Shown here: piece after piece, positions 1 to 8,003 of the stretch
How the letters are laid out: every line of letters begins with the position of its first letter
Position numbering within the stretch: the stretch's first letter is position 1
Assembly: GCA_035606335.1 (NCBI GenBank)
Contig: DATNFP010000013.1
Span: forward strand, 1-21,942
Direction of reading: 5' to 3'
Length of the DNA: 21,942 bases
From: DATNFP01 sp035606335
GTDB lineage: Bacteria; Bacteroidota; Bacteroidia; Chitinophagales; Chitinophagaceae
The notes under the pieces: generated by a model
The model's database searches: none
Seen by the model: only the letters and a program-made list of their open reading frames with translations
Told to the model about the DNA's origin: nothing
Position numbers and translations under genes: made by a program

Positions 1-1333
1 ATATTTTGTCTTTTATTGTATTCTGCTCGTTTAATTCTTTTTTCTGGGCTAGCAATTCTTTGTTCAGTTTTCTTGTTCTCCTGAAGAAAAACATCAGAAT
101 AAAAAAAACTACGCATATAAGCAAAGCAACAAGTAGAATAATATTTTTTACTAACTGATTTCTGTGATTTATCAATTCAAGTCGTTGCACTTTGGCTTTT
201 GATTTTTCCAGATCATAAGTAGATTGCAGGTCAGCTATTTCTTTTGCTCTTTCAACATTAAAAAGGCTATCTGAAATCTGACGATTTTGTTTCAAGGCAT
301 AAAACGCATTTTTATAATCTTTTTTCGACTCATAAACGTCTATCATTCCCTTGGTAACATCCATTTCTAATTGCTTATCTCCCACCTTATAAGCTATACC
401 CAATGCTTCGTTCAGATAGCTATTGGCCTTTGCCATATCCTTATTGCTAACAATTTCCGCGATATTTATCAGGCATTTTATTTGGCCCTCGATCATGCCA
501 TCTTTTCTTGCTAACTCTAATCCTTTATTGAGATAATCGAGCGCCTTAGCATGTTCTCCTAATTGATCGTAGGCTATTCCTGAATTCATAGACGCCCAAA
601 AACGGACACCAATATATTCATCCCCGGAATCTGTGTTACCAAGTACATACTGAAAATATTCCAGTCCTTTTTTCAGGTCTCCTTTCTTGCCATATAATTC
701 TCCAAGATTGTTATAGACATAGAATATTTCCAACGTTGGCGCGCGACCTTTGTTTATGGCAATTGCTTTTTCATTATAAAAAATAGCTTTATCCGTATTA
801 CCGGTCAGATCATTTATTGTACCTAATTTTAGATAACATTCTATAATGCCATCAGTATCAGGTATGGATTCATAAATGTTTTGCGCTTTTAAAACATATT
901 CTGTAGATGATTTAAAATTACCTTGTTTGCCATCTAATACCCCTAAGGAACAATATGAGCTGGCCAAGCCTACCTGGTAATTTGCTTCCTTAGCAAATTT
1001 TACCGAAGCTAAAAAATGCTGTCTTGCTATATCAAGCCTACCCATGTTATCATTTATCGAACCAGCCATCCCTTCAAGTAAGGATGCTCCTTTTTTATAA
1101 TTAAGGCGTTGCGCAAGCTCTAAGCCTCTATTTATATATATAAATGATGAGTCTGGATTATTGAACCTATAATAGGCAGCTATGCGATCGTATAATGCTA
1201 CTTTCTGCGTATCGTTGACTGTATTTAATCTGGCGAGTAATTCCGTAATAACATTATTTTGTGCACCAGCTAAAAGCGTTGAAAAAACAAATGCAAAAAG
1301 GAGGCTTACAGCGCGAAACGATTTATTAAACAC
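1..1333 (-). CDS. TPR-containing sensor histidine kinase (3' end outside window)
   Basis: I translated this frame by hand; it stays open from 1333 to the window edge (444 codons). No ATG lies near the 5' end, so the start is probably GTG at 1333, or TTG at 1342. The N-terminus is a signal peptide (LLFAFVFSTLLAGAQ). Residues about 30-370 are helical TPR-type repeats, for example NNLGELYGKKGDLKKGLEYF and GIAYDQLGEHAKALDYLNKG. A short coiled coil, one membrane helix near 397-417 (IILLVALLICVVFFILMF) and a cytoplasmic linker ending QNTIKDKI follow. In Bacteroidota proteins of this layout that linker runs straight into the kinase H-box, so a histidine kinase is likely, but the catalytic part is not in the window. 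An adenylate cyclase or HTH output is possible. It follows the M1 peptidase gene by about 20 bases and is probably cotranscribed with it. Confidence 0.75.
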   Translation of the reverse strand, partial: MFNKSFRAVSLLFAFVFSTLLAGAQNNVITELLARLNTVNDTQKVALYDRIAAYYRFNNPDSSFIYINRGLELAQRLNYKKGASLLEGMAGSINDNMGRLDIARQHFLASVKFAKEANYQVGLASSYCSLGVLDGKQGNFKSSTEYVLKAQNIYESIPDTDGIIECYLKLGTINDLTGNTDKAIFYNEKAIAINKGRAPTLEIFYVYNNLGELYGKKGDLKKGLEYFQYVLGNTDSGDEYIGVRFWASMNSGIAYDQLGEHAKALDYLNKGLELARKDGMIEGQIKCLINIAEIVSNKDMAKANSYLNEALGIAYKVGDKQLEMDVTKGMIDVYESKKDYKNAFYALKQNRQISDSLFNVERAKEIADLQSTYDLEKSKAKVQRLELINHRNQLVKNIILLVALLICVVFFILMFFFRRTRKLNKELLAQKKELNEQNTIKDKI

Positions 1334-1353
1334 TTTATACAAGGGGTTGATTT

Positions 1354-3225
1354 TTATTTAACAATTTTATCTATTGAGGCCTGTGCAAGCGGATGATAAT
1401 TTACCCGATACTTTGCATATAATGATTTTGCCATTTCCTGTTTGCCGGTCTTCATCATTTCTCCATATAGTGGTTGAAGGAACTTCTCACGACCAACGGT
1501 ACTTAGAAAATTCTCCATGGCTGGATAAGCTTTTTTATAGTCTGTTTTTATAGACATAAGATACCACAAATCAGCTATTTCGCTATTACCCGAAGTTGTA
1601 AAATGAAAAGCATTATCCAATTGCACCATTTTATCCATTGGCAATGGGGCAGGTAAATTACGCAGGAAATGTAACCACTCAAATGTAGTCCAGCCAGTAG
1701 TATTCAATTGTCCTGCCGGAGTACCACTTAAAAATTGTTCACGAACTGTATCAACAACTTTAAATCGTTCAGGAATAACACGAGGGCAATTAGCCGGTAT
1801 ACCAGGGCCATATACCCACGCATTGATGTTGATCTTATTTTCTATTGAGCTATCGCCTTTTATCAGATTTGCTCGCAGGTAAATAAGGAATTGCTCTGTA
1901 TTAATAGATTTAAAAGCATGTTCGTTAAAGTATTTTATCAGGAATGCGTCCCATTTTTCCCTGCCTACTGTATTTTCGATCAGCTTAAGAAAATGTGAGC
2001 CTTTTTCATAAGGAATATCCGTAAACCCATCTTCTGTACTACGACCTTTAAGATCTGCTTTCAACCACGTGTCGCGGCTATCTTTTCCTAATTCGTTTAC
2101 CTGGTCTACAAGATCCTGGTAACCTATATCCCAAAGCATATCAGAATAATCTTTGCCTTTCAAGGCTTGCATAATGCGGCGTTCGAAATAATCTGTAAAT
2201 CCTTCATTGAGCCAAAAATCATCCCACGTAGCATTGGTAACAAGATTACCACTCCAGCTATGTGCCAGTTCGTGAGCCACAAGACTAACCAGCGAACGGT
2301 CGCCAGCGATAACTGTAGGTGTAGCAAAAGTGAGGCGTGGATTTTCCATGCCGCCTATTGGGAAGCCTGGAGGTAATACTAATACATCATATCTACCCCA
2401 ACGATAAGGCCCATATAATTTTTCAGCAGCATTTACCATTTTACCAACATCTTCAAATTCCCATCGAGCCTTATCAACCATTCCGGGTTCTGCATATACC
2501 CCTGTGCGGTTATCAATGCTTCTGAAAGCAATATCCCCCACTGCAAGTGCCATCAGGTATGCGGGGATAGGATTATCCATCGTGAAATGATAAATACCAC
2601 TATCGCTTACCTGCTGCGTATTTTCGGCGCTCATTAGCGCCATCAATCCTTTTGGCACGGTAACACGGGCGGTATAGGTAAATCGAATACCTGGGCCATC
2701 AGGACAAGGTACCCATGTACGGGCAAAAATGGATTCGGATTGAGTATAAAGGAAAGGATGGGTTTTATCGTGCGTCTGCTGCGGACTGAGCCATTGTAAG
2801 GCAGTAGCATTTTTACCTGTCTTGTAGTAAATCGTCACAGTCCTGCTATCATTATTTATTGGAATATTCAATCTACTACCAAGAAATTGTATGGGGCTAT
2901 CTAATGTATGCTGCACCTTATTACCGTCTACCAATACACTATCTATGGTTAAGTCATAGGTATCCAATTTAAGTGTATTTACCTTATCCTTATTTTCTAT
3001 TGCCCATGATGCGGCACCACTAATATTATGATGTTCCATATCGACCTTAATATCCAGATCAAGATGCTTCATGGTAACACTATCAGCATTCGATAAAGTA
3101 TGCCAGTCTTTTTCAACAGTGTCTTTTGCTATTTGAGGTTGTGTGGTATTCATTTTAGGGGGATTGCTATTACAAGCAGACATTATTACTACAGCCAATA
3201 ATAAAGCAACGGTAATCCGATTCAT
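1354..3225 (-). CDS. M1 family aminopeptidase, leukotriene-A4-hydrolase type, lipoprotein
   Basis: A zinc metallopeptidase that removes N-terminal residues from peptides, probably anchored in the envelope. Residues 1-18 form a lipoprotein signal ending in the lipobox MSAC (Cys18). The M1 beta-saddle domain comes next. The exopeptidase motif GGMEN is at 291-295 and the zinc site HELAH at 318-322, with the third ligand Glu341 exactly 18 residues on (HEXXHX18E). The PYEKGSHFL segment supplies the expected catalytic tyrosine. The C-terminal 130 residues form the helical domain typical of LTA4H-like enzymes (FEWLHFLRNLP to YHPLAQASIDKIV). Length (623 aa) fits the family. The gene lies 34 bases after an ABC exporter permease and just before a TPR sensor kinase. 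Peptide nutrition or turnover of exported peptides is inference; an epoxide hydrolase activity as in human LTA4H cannot be judged. Confidence 0.93.
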   Translation of the reverse strand: MNRITVALLLAVVIMSACNSNPPKMNTTQPQIAKDTVEKDWHTLSNADSVTMKHLDLDIKVDMEHHNISGAASWAIENKDKVNTLKLDTYDLTIDSVLVDGNKVQHTLDSPIQFLGSRLNIPINNDSRTVTIYYKTGKNATALQWLSPQQTHDKTHPFLYTQSESIFARTWVPCPDGPGIRFTYTARVTVPKGLMALMSAENTQQVSDSGIYHFTMDNPIPAYLMALAVGDIAFRSIDNRTGVYAEPGMVDKARWEFEDVGKMVNAAEKLYGPYRWGRYDVLVLPPGFPIGGMENPRLTFATPTVIAGDRSLVSLVAHELAHSWSGNLVTNATWDDFWLNEGFTDYFERRIMQALKGKDYSDMLWDIGYQDLVDQVNELGKDSRDTWLKADLKGRSTEDGFTDIPYEKGSHFLKLIENTVGREKWDAFLIKYFNEHAFKSINTEQFLIYLRANLIKGDSSIENKININAWVYGPGIPANCPRVIPERFKVVDTVREQFLSGTPAGQLNTTGWTTFEWLHFLRNLPAPLPMDKMVQLDNAFHFTTSGNSEIADLWYLMSIKTDYKKAYPAMENFLSTVGREKFLQPLYGEMMKTGKQEMAKSLYAKYRVNYHPLAQASIDKIVK

Positions 3226-3259
3226 TTACTATGTATTGAAATTATAAATTGTTTAAGTA

Positions 3260-4945
3260 TTATTCAAGTTCTGATTTAATCATACTTTCCCAACTTGTGT
3301 TAGCATAGCTGTCCCATACAAGCCATAGCAAACCACCAGATAATAACAGGAAAACAAGTTTGAGCCAGAACATATGAATAGCCATATAATGTCCAAAACC
3401 AAGCCCTCCTACTACTATCATAGAGATGAAAACCTTTATAATGCGCACACCACCCTGTTTTGTCTGCTCTATAATAGAAAATGGCAAATGCCTGAAACCT
3501 ATCCTCATAATGCAAGCAGAAAATAGTGTAACATTTATTAATGCCAATACTACATCTATAATTGCAGATATTCCCCAGACAGACACAATGAATATACCTA
3601 GTACTGCAAAAAATGGAATAAAATATTTTACCCAAATAGCTTTAAAGCCTCCGGACATAACCTTACCAGGAGTCACTAAAGGTGACGCATAATATATCCA
3701 TGCTGCTTTGTATTGATCGGACATGGTAAGGTAAGTAAGCGCCTGCATGAGAACAAAAGAGCACAGATATAAAAGTAACAGATAGCTTGGATTTTCTTTT
3801 AAACCATGCCATACATTGTTCAGCGGTTCTCTTTTGGTTGTAAGCAGATAAAAAAAGTAAACCGGGACATAAGCAAATGTTGGATAAACCCTCATTTTGA
3901 AAGAACGGCTTCTGGAAGTCTGGAGCCATGTAATAATAAATCCTGCCTTAGCAGCATCTGATCTGTTGAATATATCAGCAAGCTTTTTGTAAAATTTCTT
4001 GCCGCTGCGGCTTGTAGTTTTGACAGCAATTTTTTGTTCTGAAGGCTCTATGCTATCCATTTCACCTATTTTATCGGCAAACTGCGGAGATAACCATCTT
4101 ACTGTAATAAATAAGCAAATAAGAGGGAAAAGAACCGCCAGAGAGCTAAGCCAAACCGTTCCCGGCAACCCGGCAGGAAAGCCCAGCCACGACCAACATG
4201 CGGCCAGCCAATAGGAGGGCAACCACCGCATAGATGCAAAATCATGAATATTGAAATTCACCAAACGCCGGGCATCAAATAAACGGGGCAATAAATAAGC
4301 ACAGGCAAAAAATAATATTGAGAAAATTATCTGGAAATAATTGATGATCTCTTTAAAACGGCCTGGCTTGGCAAGTCTTAGCAACAACAAATAAATGCCG
4401 TTAACAAAAAACAAAGCCATAAATACCATCAGCACTAAAGGCAATGGAAAGAGCACAACAGATTTCCAGCCATCCATTATACCGAGAATAACCCAACCGG
4501 CTATGGACATAGGGAAAACTATGCGCAACAGATATATGAAAACATATAACAAACGCGAAAGAACAAGTGTCCGGTCGTTTACAGGGCGAGGTAGCAATGT
4601 ATATTTGTCGCGGGCATCGAAAAGCACATTTGAAAAATCTGTGATGAGCATAAACGTTAGCATGAACAGAAATAAGGTAAAATAAAATGCTAACGAAAAT
4701 ATTCTATCAGGTATCGCCAACGGGAGTGTATACAATATTCCCATTATAAAGGACAAGAAGATATTAAGCAACGAACCATACTTTCTATCCTTTTTAACCC
4801 TTTGCTGCCGGCCAAAAGAAAGTGGCTTACGGTCATCCAACGTTAAACGGACTTTAAGGATCGCTTTTAACTGTTCCACATCGGCCCCCATACTCTTCCA
4901 GAGACCCGATGGTAACATTGCCAGTTTTAAAAAGAGTTTATTCAT
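3260..4945 (-). CDS. ABC exporter membrane (permease) subunit
   Basis: A 561-residue polytopic membrane protein. I count roughly ten to twelve hydrophobic segments in two bundles, about residues 57-285 and 355-545. A cytoplasmic N-terminus (RLTLDDRKPLSFGRQQRVKK) and a charged loop around 290-340 separate them. The ATG lies 8 bases after the stop of an ABC ATPase gene on the same strand, the usual arrangement for two-gene ABC-2-type exporters. Such large permeases in Bacteroidota usually lack an assigned substrate, and nothing here identifies one. The phrase FDARDKYTLLPRPVNDRTLVLSRLLYV resembles the first cytoplasmic coupling region of putative ABC exporters. The role as partner of the 4954-5736 ATPase is well supported by context; the transported compound is unknown. 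Confidence 0.8.
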   Translation of the reverse strand: MNKLFLKLAMLPSGLWKSMGADVEQLKAILKVRLTLDDRKPLSFGRQQRVKKDRKYGSLLNIFLSFIMGILYTLPLAIPDRIFSLAFYFTLFLFMLTFMLITDFSNVLFDARDKYTLLPRPVNDRTLVLSRLLYVFIYLLRIVFPMSIAGWVILGIMDGWKSVVLFPLPLVLMVFMALFFVNGIYLLLLRLAKPGRFKEIINYFQIIFSILFFACAYLLPRLFDARRLVNFNIHDFASMRWLPSYWLAACWSWLGFPAGLPGTVWLSSLAVLFPLICLFITVRWLSPQFADKIGEMDSIEPSEQKIAVKTTSRSGKKFYKKLADIFNRSDAAKAGFIITWLQTSRSRSFKMRVYPTFAYVPVYFFYLLTTKREPLNNVWHGLKENPSYLLLLYLCSFVLMQALTYLTMSDQYKAAWIYYASPLVTPGKVMSGGFKAIWVKYFIPFFAVLGIFIVSVWGISAIIDVVLALINVTLFSACIMRIGFRHLPFSIIEQTKQGGVRIIKVFISMIVVGGLGFGHYMAIHMFWLKLVFLLLSGGLLWLVWDSYANTSWESMIKSELE

Positions 4946-4953
4946 GGAGGGTT

Positions 4954-5736
4954 TTATTCGTTATTTTTTTGAGAAAATACCGATGCAAACTCATCAGCTT
5001 TTTGAGACTGGCTTCCGTCGGAGGTAAGCTTTGCAAATATCTGTTCAAGAGACTCATTGGTATCTTGCTTAAGCTCGCTTATGGTAGCATTAGCAATAAT
5101 GCTTCCCTTGTCGATAAGCACTATTCGGTCCGATACTTTTTCTACCACATCCATCATATGAGAGCAATAGAATATGGTTTTGCCTTCCTGCTTCATCACC
5201 TGCAAGAGTTCTTTCACCATTATTACAGCATTAGCATCGAGACCCGACAACGGTTCATCTAGGATAATGATGGAGGGATTATGAAGAAGGCCTGAAGTAA
5301 TCAGCACTTTCTGCTTCATACCTTTGGAGAAGCTATCCATACGCTGGTCTATATTGCCAAGCAGGCCAAAAGAATCGAGCATTTTGCGGGAACGATCTTC
5401 GATCACCTCATCAGACAGATGATAAAGTTTGCCCACAAACGTGAGATATTCACGGGGTGTAAGCAGGTCATATATTTCAGCAAGCTCAGGTATATAGCCG
5501 ATCATTTTTTTAATCTCCAGAACATTGTCTTTAAGAACTTTCCCCGCTACCATTACTTCTCCAGTATATTCCTGTATGATACCTGTAAGTATTTTTACCG
5601 TTGTTGATTTACCGGCGCCATTGGGGCCAATATATCCTATGATCTGGCCAGGATAAACATCCAGGTTGATGTTGTTTAAGACTGCTTTATCGCCATACTT
5701 TTTACTAAGTTGGCGTATGGTAATTATTGGTTCCAT
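4954..5736 (-). CDS. ABC exporter ATP-binding protein
   Basis: A 260-residue ATPase of the CcmA/BcrA class that powers the adjacent membrane subunit. Walker A is GPNGAGKST at 37-45. The Q-loop position reads YIPE (Glu84), common in this class. The signature is the degenerate SFSKGMKQK at 135-143, Walker B is IIILDEP at 156-162 followed by the D-loop LSGLD, and the switch histidine is His193 in YCSHMMD. The C-terminal 40 residues are a short extension rich in polar residues. The gene is first in a probable minus-strand operon with the permease, the M1 peptidase and the TPR kinase. The hairpin at 5751-5782 separates it from the oxidoreductase gene upstream. Confidence 0.93.
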   Translation of the reverse strand: MEPIITIRQLSKKYGDKAVLNNINLDVYPGQIIGYIGPNGAGKSTTVKILTGIIQEYTGEVMVAGKVLKDNVLEIKKMIGYIPELAEIYDLLTPREYLTFVGKLYHLSDEVIEDRSRKMLDSFGLLGNIDQRMDSFSKGMKQKVLITSGLLHNPSIIILDEPLSGLDANAVIMVKELLQVMKQEGKTIFYCSHMMDVVEKVSDRIVLIDKGSIIANATISELKQDTNESLEQIFAKLTSDGSQSQKADEFASVFSQKNNE

Positions 5737-5750
5737 GCTTGTAAAATTAA

Positions 5751-5782
5751 AATTCCTTCAACACTAAAGTATTGAAGGAATT
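5751..5782 (-). terminator. Hairpin terminator after the oxidoreductase gene
   Basis: An 11-bp perfect inverted repeat (AATTCCTTCAA at 5751-5761, TTGAAGGAATT at 5772-5782) around a 10-base loop. On the minus strand it is followed by TTTAATTTTA. It lies 49 bases after the stop of the gene at 5831-6478 and just before the ABC ATPase start, so it should end the first transcript. The stem is AT-rich, so it is only a moderate terminator by sequence. Confidence 0.6.
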
Positions 5783-5830
5783 AAATAAATTATTATGATA
5801 TAAGTAAATACTTTACAGGCTAATTTACAA

Positions 5831-6478
5831 CTAATATTTTATAAGCCTAAAAGCATGAGACCATTCATTGCGAAGAAACCCTGGTATGCACCACAACATG
5901 CACAATGGCTCTATAGCCCTGGCAGCGGTAGCTTTTCCCATATCGCTAACCTCCCAACCAAATTTATCTAATATATCATGCACTTCTTTCCTGGCATTCT
6001 CATTATTACCACAAATAAACATAGTAGGCTTACCCTCTTTATCGGGAGGATTCACCATTTCGGTATTGCCCACACTATTAAAAGCTTTTACGAAATGTAT
6101 CTCCGGGAATTGCTCTTGCAGCATTTCCATTAAAGATTCATCAAGACTTGTAAAACATTTTAATACTCCATTCTCAGGTGGTGCATCTGCAATAGGATTG
6201 CAAGTATCGATCACAGTTTTTTCATGCAAGTTTTGCGGTCCTGCTTCTTCTACAGCCTGGATTGCTACCTTACCCTTTACTGTTAATACAATTATTTCTC
6301 CGAACTCAGCAGCGTCCGCAAAACTGCCAATCTTTGCTTTGTCTCCTCCTTTTTCTTTCCAGTCCTTTATTTTTCCCAAATCGTGAGAACTAAGCATTAC
6401 TTCATGGCCATACTTTAAAAAGCCATTGCCCAACGCATGAGCAACAGGCCCCGACCCAATAATTCCAATTTTTTTCAT
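5831..6478 (-). CDS. NADP-binding oxidoreductase, F420-reductase-like (COG2085)
   Basis: A 215-residue Rossmann-fold protein. The N-terminus KKIGIIGSGPVAHALGNGF has the dinucleotide-binding glycine pattern GxGxxA at residues 8-13. It is followed by HEVMLSSHD at the end of the second beta strand, where this family contacts the 2'-phosphate of NADP. Further along, FGEIIVLTVKGKVAIQAV, TVIDTCNPI and FVKAFNSVGNTEM are the conserved blocks of the NADP-dependent F420-reductase-like family. The family name comes from archaeal enzymes; Bacteroidota are not known to make F420, so another hydride partner is likely. It reads as a single gene, with a terminator downstream and a divergent gene at 6612. Confidence 0.8.
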   Translation of the reverse strand: MKKIGIIGSGPVAHALGNGFLKYGHEVMLSSHDLGKIKDWKEKGGDKAKIGSFADAAEFGEIIVLTVKGKVAIQAVEEAGPQNLHEKTVIDTCNPIADAPPENGVLKCFTSLDESLMEMLQEQFPEIHFVKAFNSVGNTEMVNPPDKEGKPTMFICGNNENARKEVHDILDKFGWEVSDMGKATAARAIEPLCMLWCIPGFLRNEWSHAFRLIKY

Positions 6479-6611
6479 AGTCGATGATTTACTATAGGAA
6501 AATTAAAAGAAATATTGGGAAAAAGGGGCAAAATGATTATCAATTCTGATTATAAGAGTAATTGTAATTTAATTATACTTTTATTGTAATTATATTGGAA
6601 AAGGCTACCTT

Positions 6612-7664
6612 ATGAACCATTCTACTGCTCGCAAATTAATTTATTGCATTACCTTATTCTTATTTTGCAACCTTAAACTTGCAGCCTTTCCCAAAAATGA
6701 CTACAGCAGTGATACACTAACCGTGACAGAGCGGCTACAATTGGAGAAAGCAACCAGAAATTCATTTCTTGGATATTATGAACTGGCAGATAGTTTTTCA
6801 AAACGAAGAGATAGTGTCAATGCGAGCAAATTGCTACTAAAGATTGACCCCTATTATTTCTTTTATATAAATCAAACCCCAGAATCTATTGATCATTTTC
6901 TTTCCACCCAATTTAAGCTAATTGATAGTATCCAAAGACAGTATGTGCAACTTTTTGATAGCTTGTATAATGCCCCTAAATCGGATAGTTACGATACATT
7001 TAAGCGGATGCATGAAGAAGATCAACAGATAAGAAATATTTTAGATAAAGCAAACGACAGCTTTACTTATGCGAAGGAAGAACAAAGAATGCGATCTACA
7101 GATAGTATCCATACTAATTATCTATGCAATTACCTATCTAAATATGGGTGGCCAACAATCAGAAATGGGTCGTTTTATGCAACACTCTTAGCCATTCATG
7201 GACATGAGCATTACAATTTCTACGTGCCTTTTATGAAAAGGGCCATTTTAAGTGGAAACTCTTTCCTAAGCGCGCTGGATTTAATCTTATATTGGAAAAA
7301 AGATGAATCAACGTTTGCTAACTTAAAAAAAATAATAGCCACTCCCAAAAAGGCTGTTTTTGATGTTGGCAGCATGCTTAATTATCAACTACCTTCCTCT
7401 TTAGATAGGATTGAAAAAGTAGTAAAATCTCATTGTCCAATAAGACTTTATTTAGTCTATGAGAGTCCTACGAATGAACAATTTAAAGGTTGGTTTGCAA
7501 AAATGCATGATCGAAACAATGAAAACGAGAATGGAGTAATTATACAGCAATTATTTGATGATTTACAAATAGATTGCCCTAAAAGTTTAATAAAAGGCAT
7601 TTGGGATATCTGGTATCTTCCTTCTGACCGAACCAGAATGATATTGTATGTTATCTACAATTAA
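6612..7664 (+). CDS. Secreted protein of unknown function
   Basis: 350 residues. A signal peptide is clear (RKLIYCITLFLFCNLKLAAF, residues 7-26). The mature part begins KNDYSSDTLTVTERLQLEKA, is mostly helical, and is rich in aromatic and charged residues (IDPYYFFYINQTPESIDHFL, YGWPTIRNGSFYATLLAIHG). The blocks HGHEHYNFYVPFMKRAI and ALDLILYWKKD sit near the middle, and the protein ends in DRTRMILYVIYN. I recognise no catalytic motif. HGHEHYNFY is histidine-rich but does not match a metal site I know. The gene stands alone between the divergent oxidoreductase gene and the DUF885 gene. An AT-rich stretch with repeated AATTGTAATT-like words precedes it (about 6555-6600) and may hold its promoter. 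Confidence 0.75.
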   Translation: MNHSTARKLIYCITLFLFCNLKLAAFPKNDYSSDTLTVTERLQLEKATRNSFLGYYELADSFSKRRDSVNASKLLLKIDPYYFFYINQTPESIDHFLSTQFKLIDSIQRQYVQLFDSLYNAPKSDSYDTFKRMHEEDQQIRNILDKANDSFTYAKEEQRMRSTDSIHTNYLCNYLSKYGWPTIRNGSFYATLLAIHGHEHYNFYVPFMKRAILSGNSFLSALDLILYWKKDESTFANLKKIIATPKKAVFDVGSMLNYQLPSSLDRIEKVVKSHCPIRLYLVYESPTNEQFKGWFAKMHDRNNENENGVIIQQLFDDLQIDCPKSLIKGIWDIWYLPSDRTRMILYVIYN

Positions 7665-7697
7665 GGTCATTTAAACTTAAGACTTATCCCCTGTTCC

Positions 7698-7874
7698 CTA
7701 CTTTACTTCATCCGGATGATTGAGCCCATGTAACGTATCGAGAATATGTTTCTTGACAAGAACACTTTTGGAAGCTTCAAATTCTGCTTTAAGAAAAGAC
7801 TTTAGATCGGAAGGATGCTGCATATTTTTCAATGCTTTTTGTCTTTTCAGATATTTGATAGTGCGGTATTTCAT
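7698..7874 (-). CDS. Possible small lysine-rich protein
   Basis: A 58-codon frame starting ATG at 7874 (an in-frame TTG at 7904 would add ten residues). The product starts MKYRTIKYLKRQKALKNM, then QHPSDLKSFLKAEFEASKS and VLVKKHILDTLHGLNHPDEV. It is strongly helical, basic at the N-terminus and mixed-charge later, without hydrophobic runs, and reads like a real small cytoplasmic protein rather than a shadow. It is the only gene-like content in the 339-base interval 7665-8003 and is convergent with the gene ending at 7664. No function can be assigned. Protein-level conservation would decide whether it is real. Confidence 0.4.
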   Translation of the reverse strand: MKYRTIKYLKRQKALKNMQHPSDLKSFLKAEFEASKSVLVKKHILDTLHGLNHPDEVK

Positions 7875-7978
7875 AAAATTGCGAGCTTTTGCTTTAATGG
7901 GCAAAGCAATTTATCAATAATCCGTGAATTAAAATCAGGATACCAAACATTTTTTAATAAAAAGTTATCACAGAGCAT

Positions 7979-7986
7979 TAAGTTTG
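7979..7986 (+). promoter_or_regulatory. Bacteroidota -7 promoter element for the DUF885 gene
   Basis: TAAGTTTG matches the Bacteroidota -7 consensus TAnnTTTG and ends 17 bases before the ATG at 8004. No clear -33 TTG is seen. Its position argues for the start at 8004 rather than the longer open frame from 7815. Confidence 0.5.
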
Positions 7987-8003
7987 TCATTATATTAATA
8001 TTT

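Noticed and set aside
3300..4685. Several open frames on both strands inside the ABC permease gene
   Set aside because: They have no starts or motifs of their own and lie within a membrane protein gene supported by its ATPase neighbour.
7815..8003. 63-codon N-terminal extension of the DUF885 protein
   Set aside because: The ATG at 8004 starts a signal peptide and follows a promoter element at 7979-7986; the extension would bury the signal peptide.
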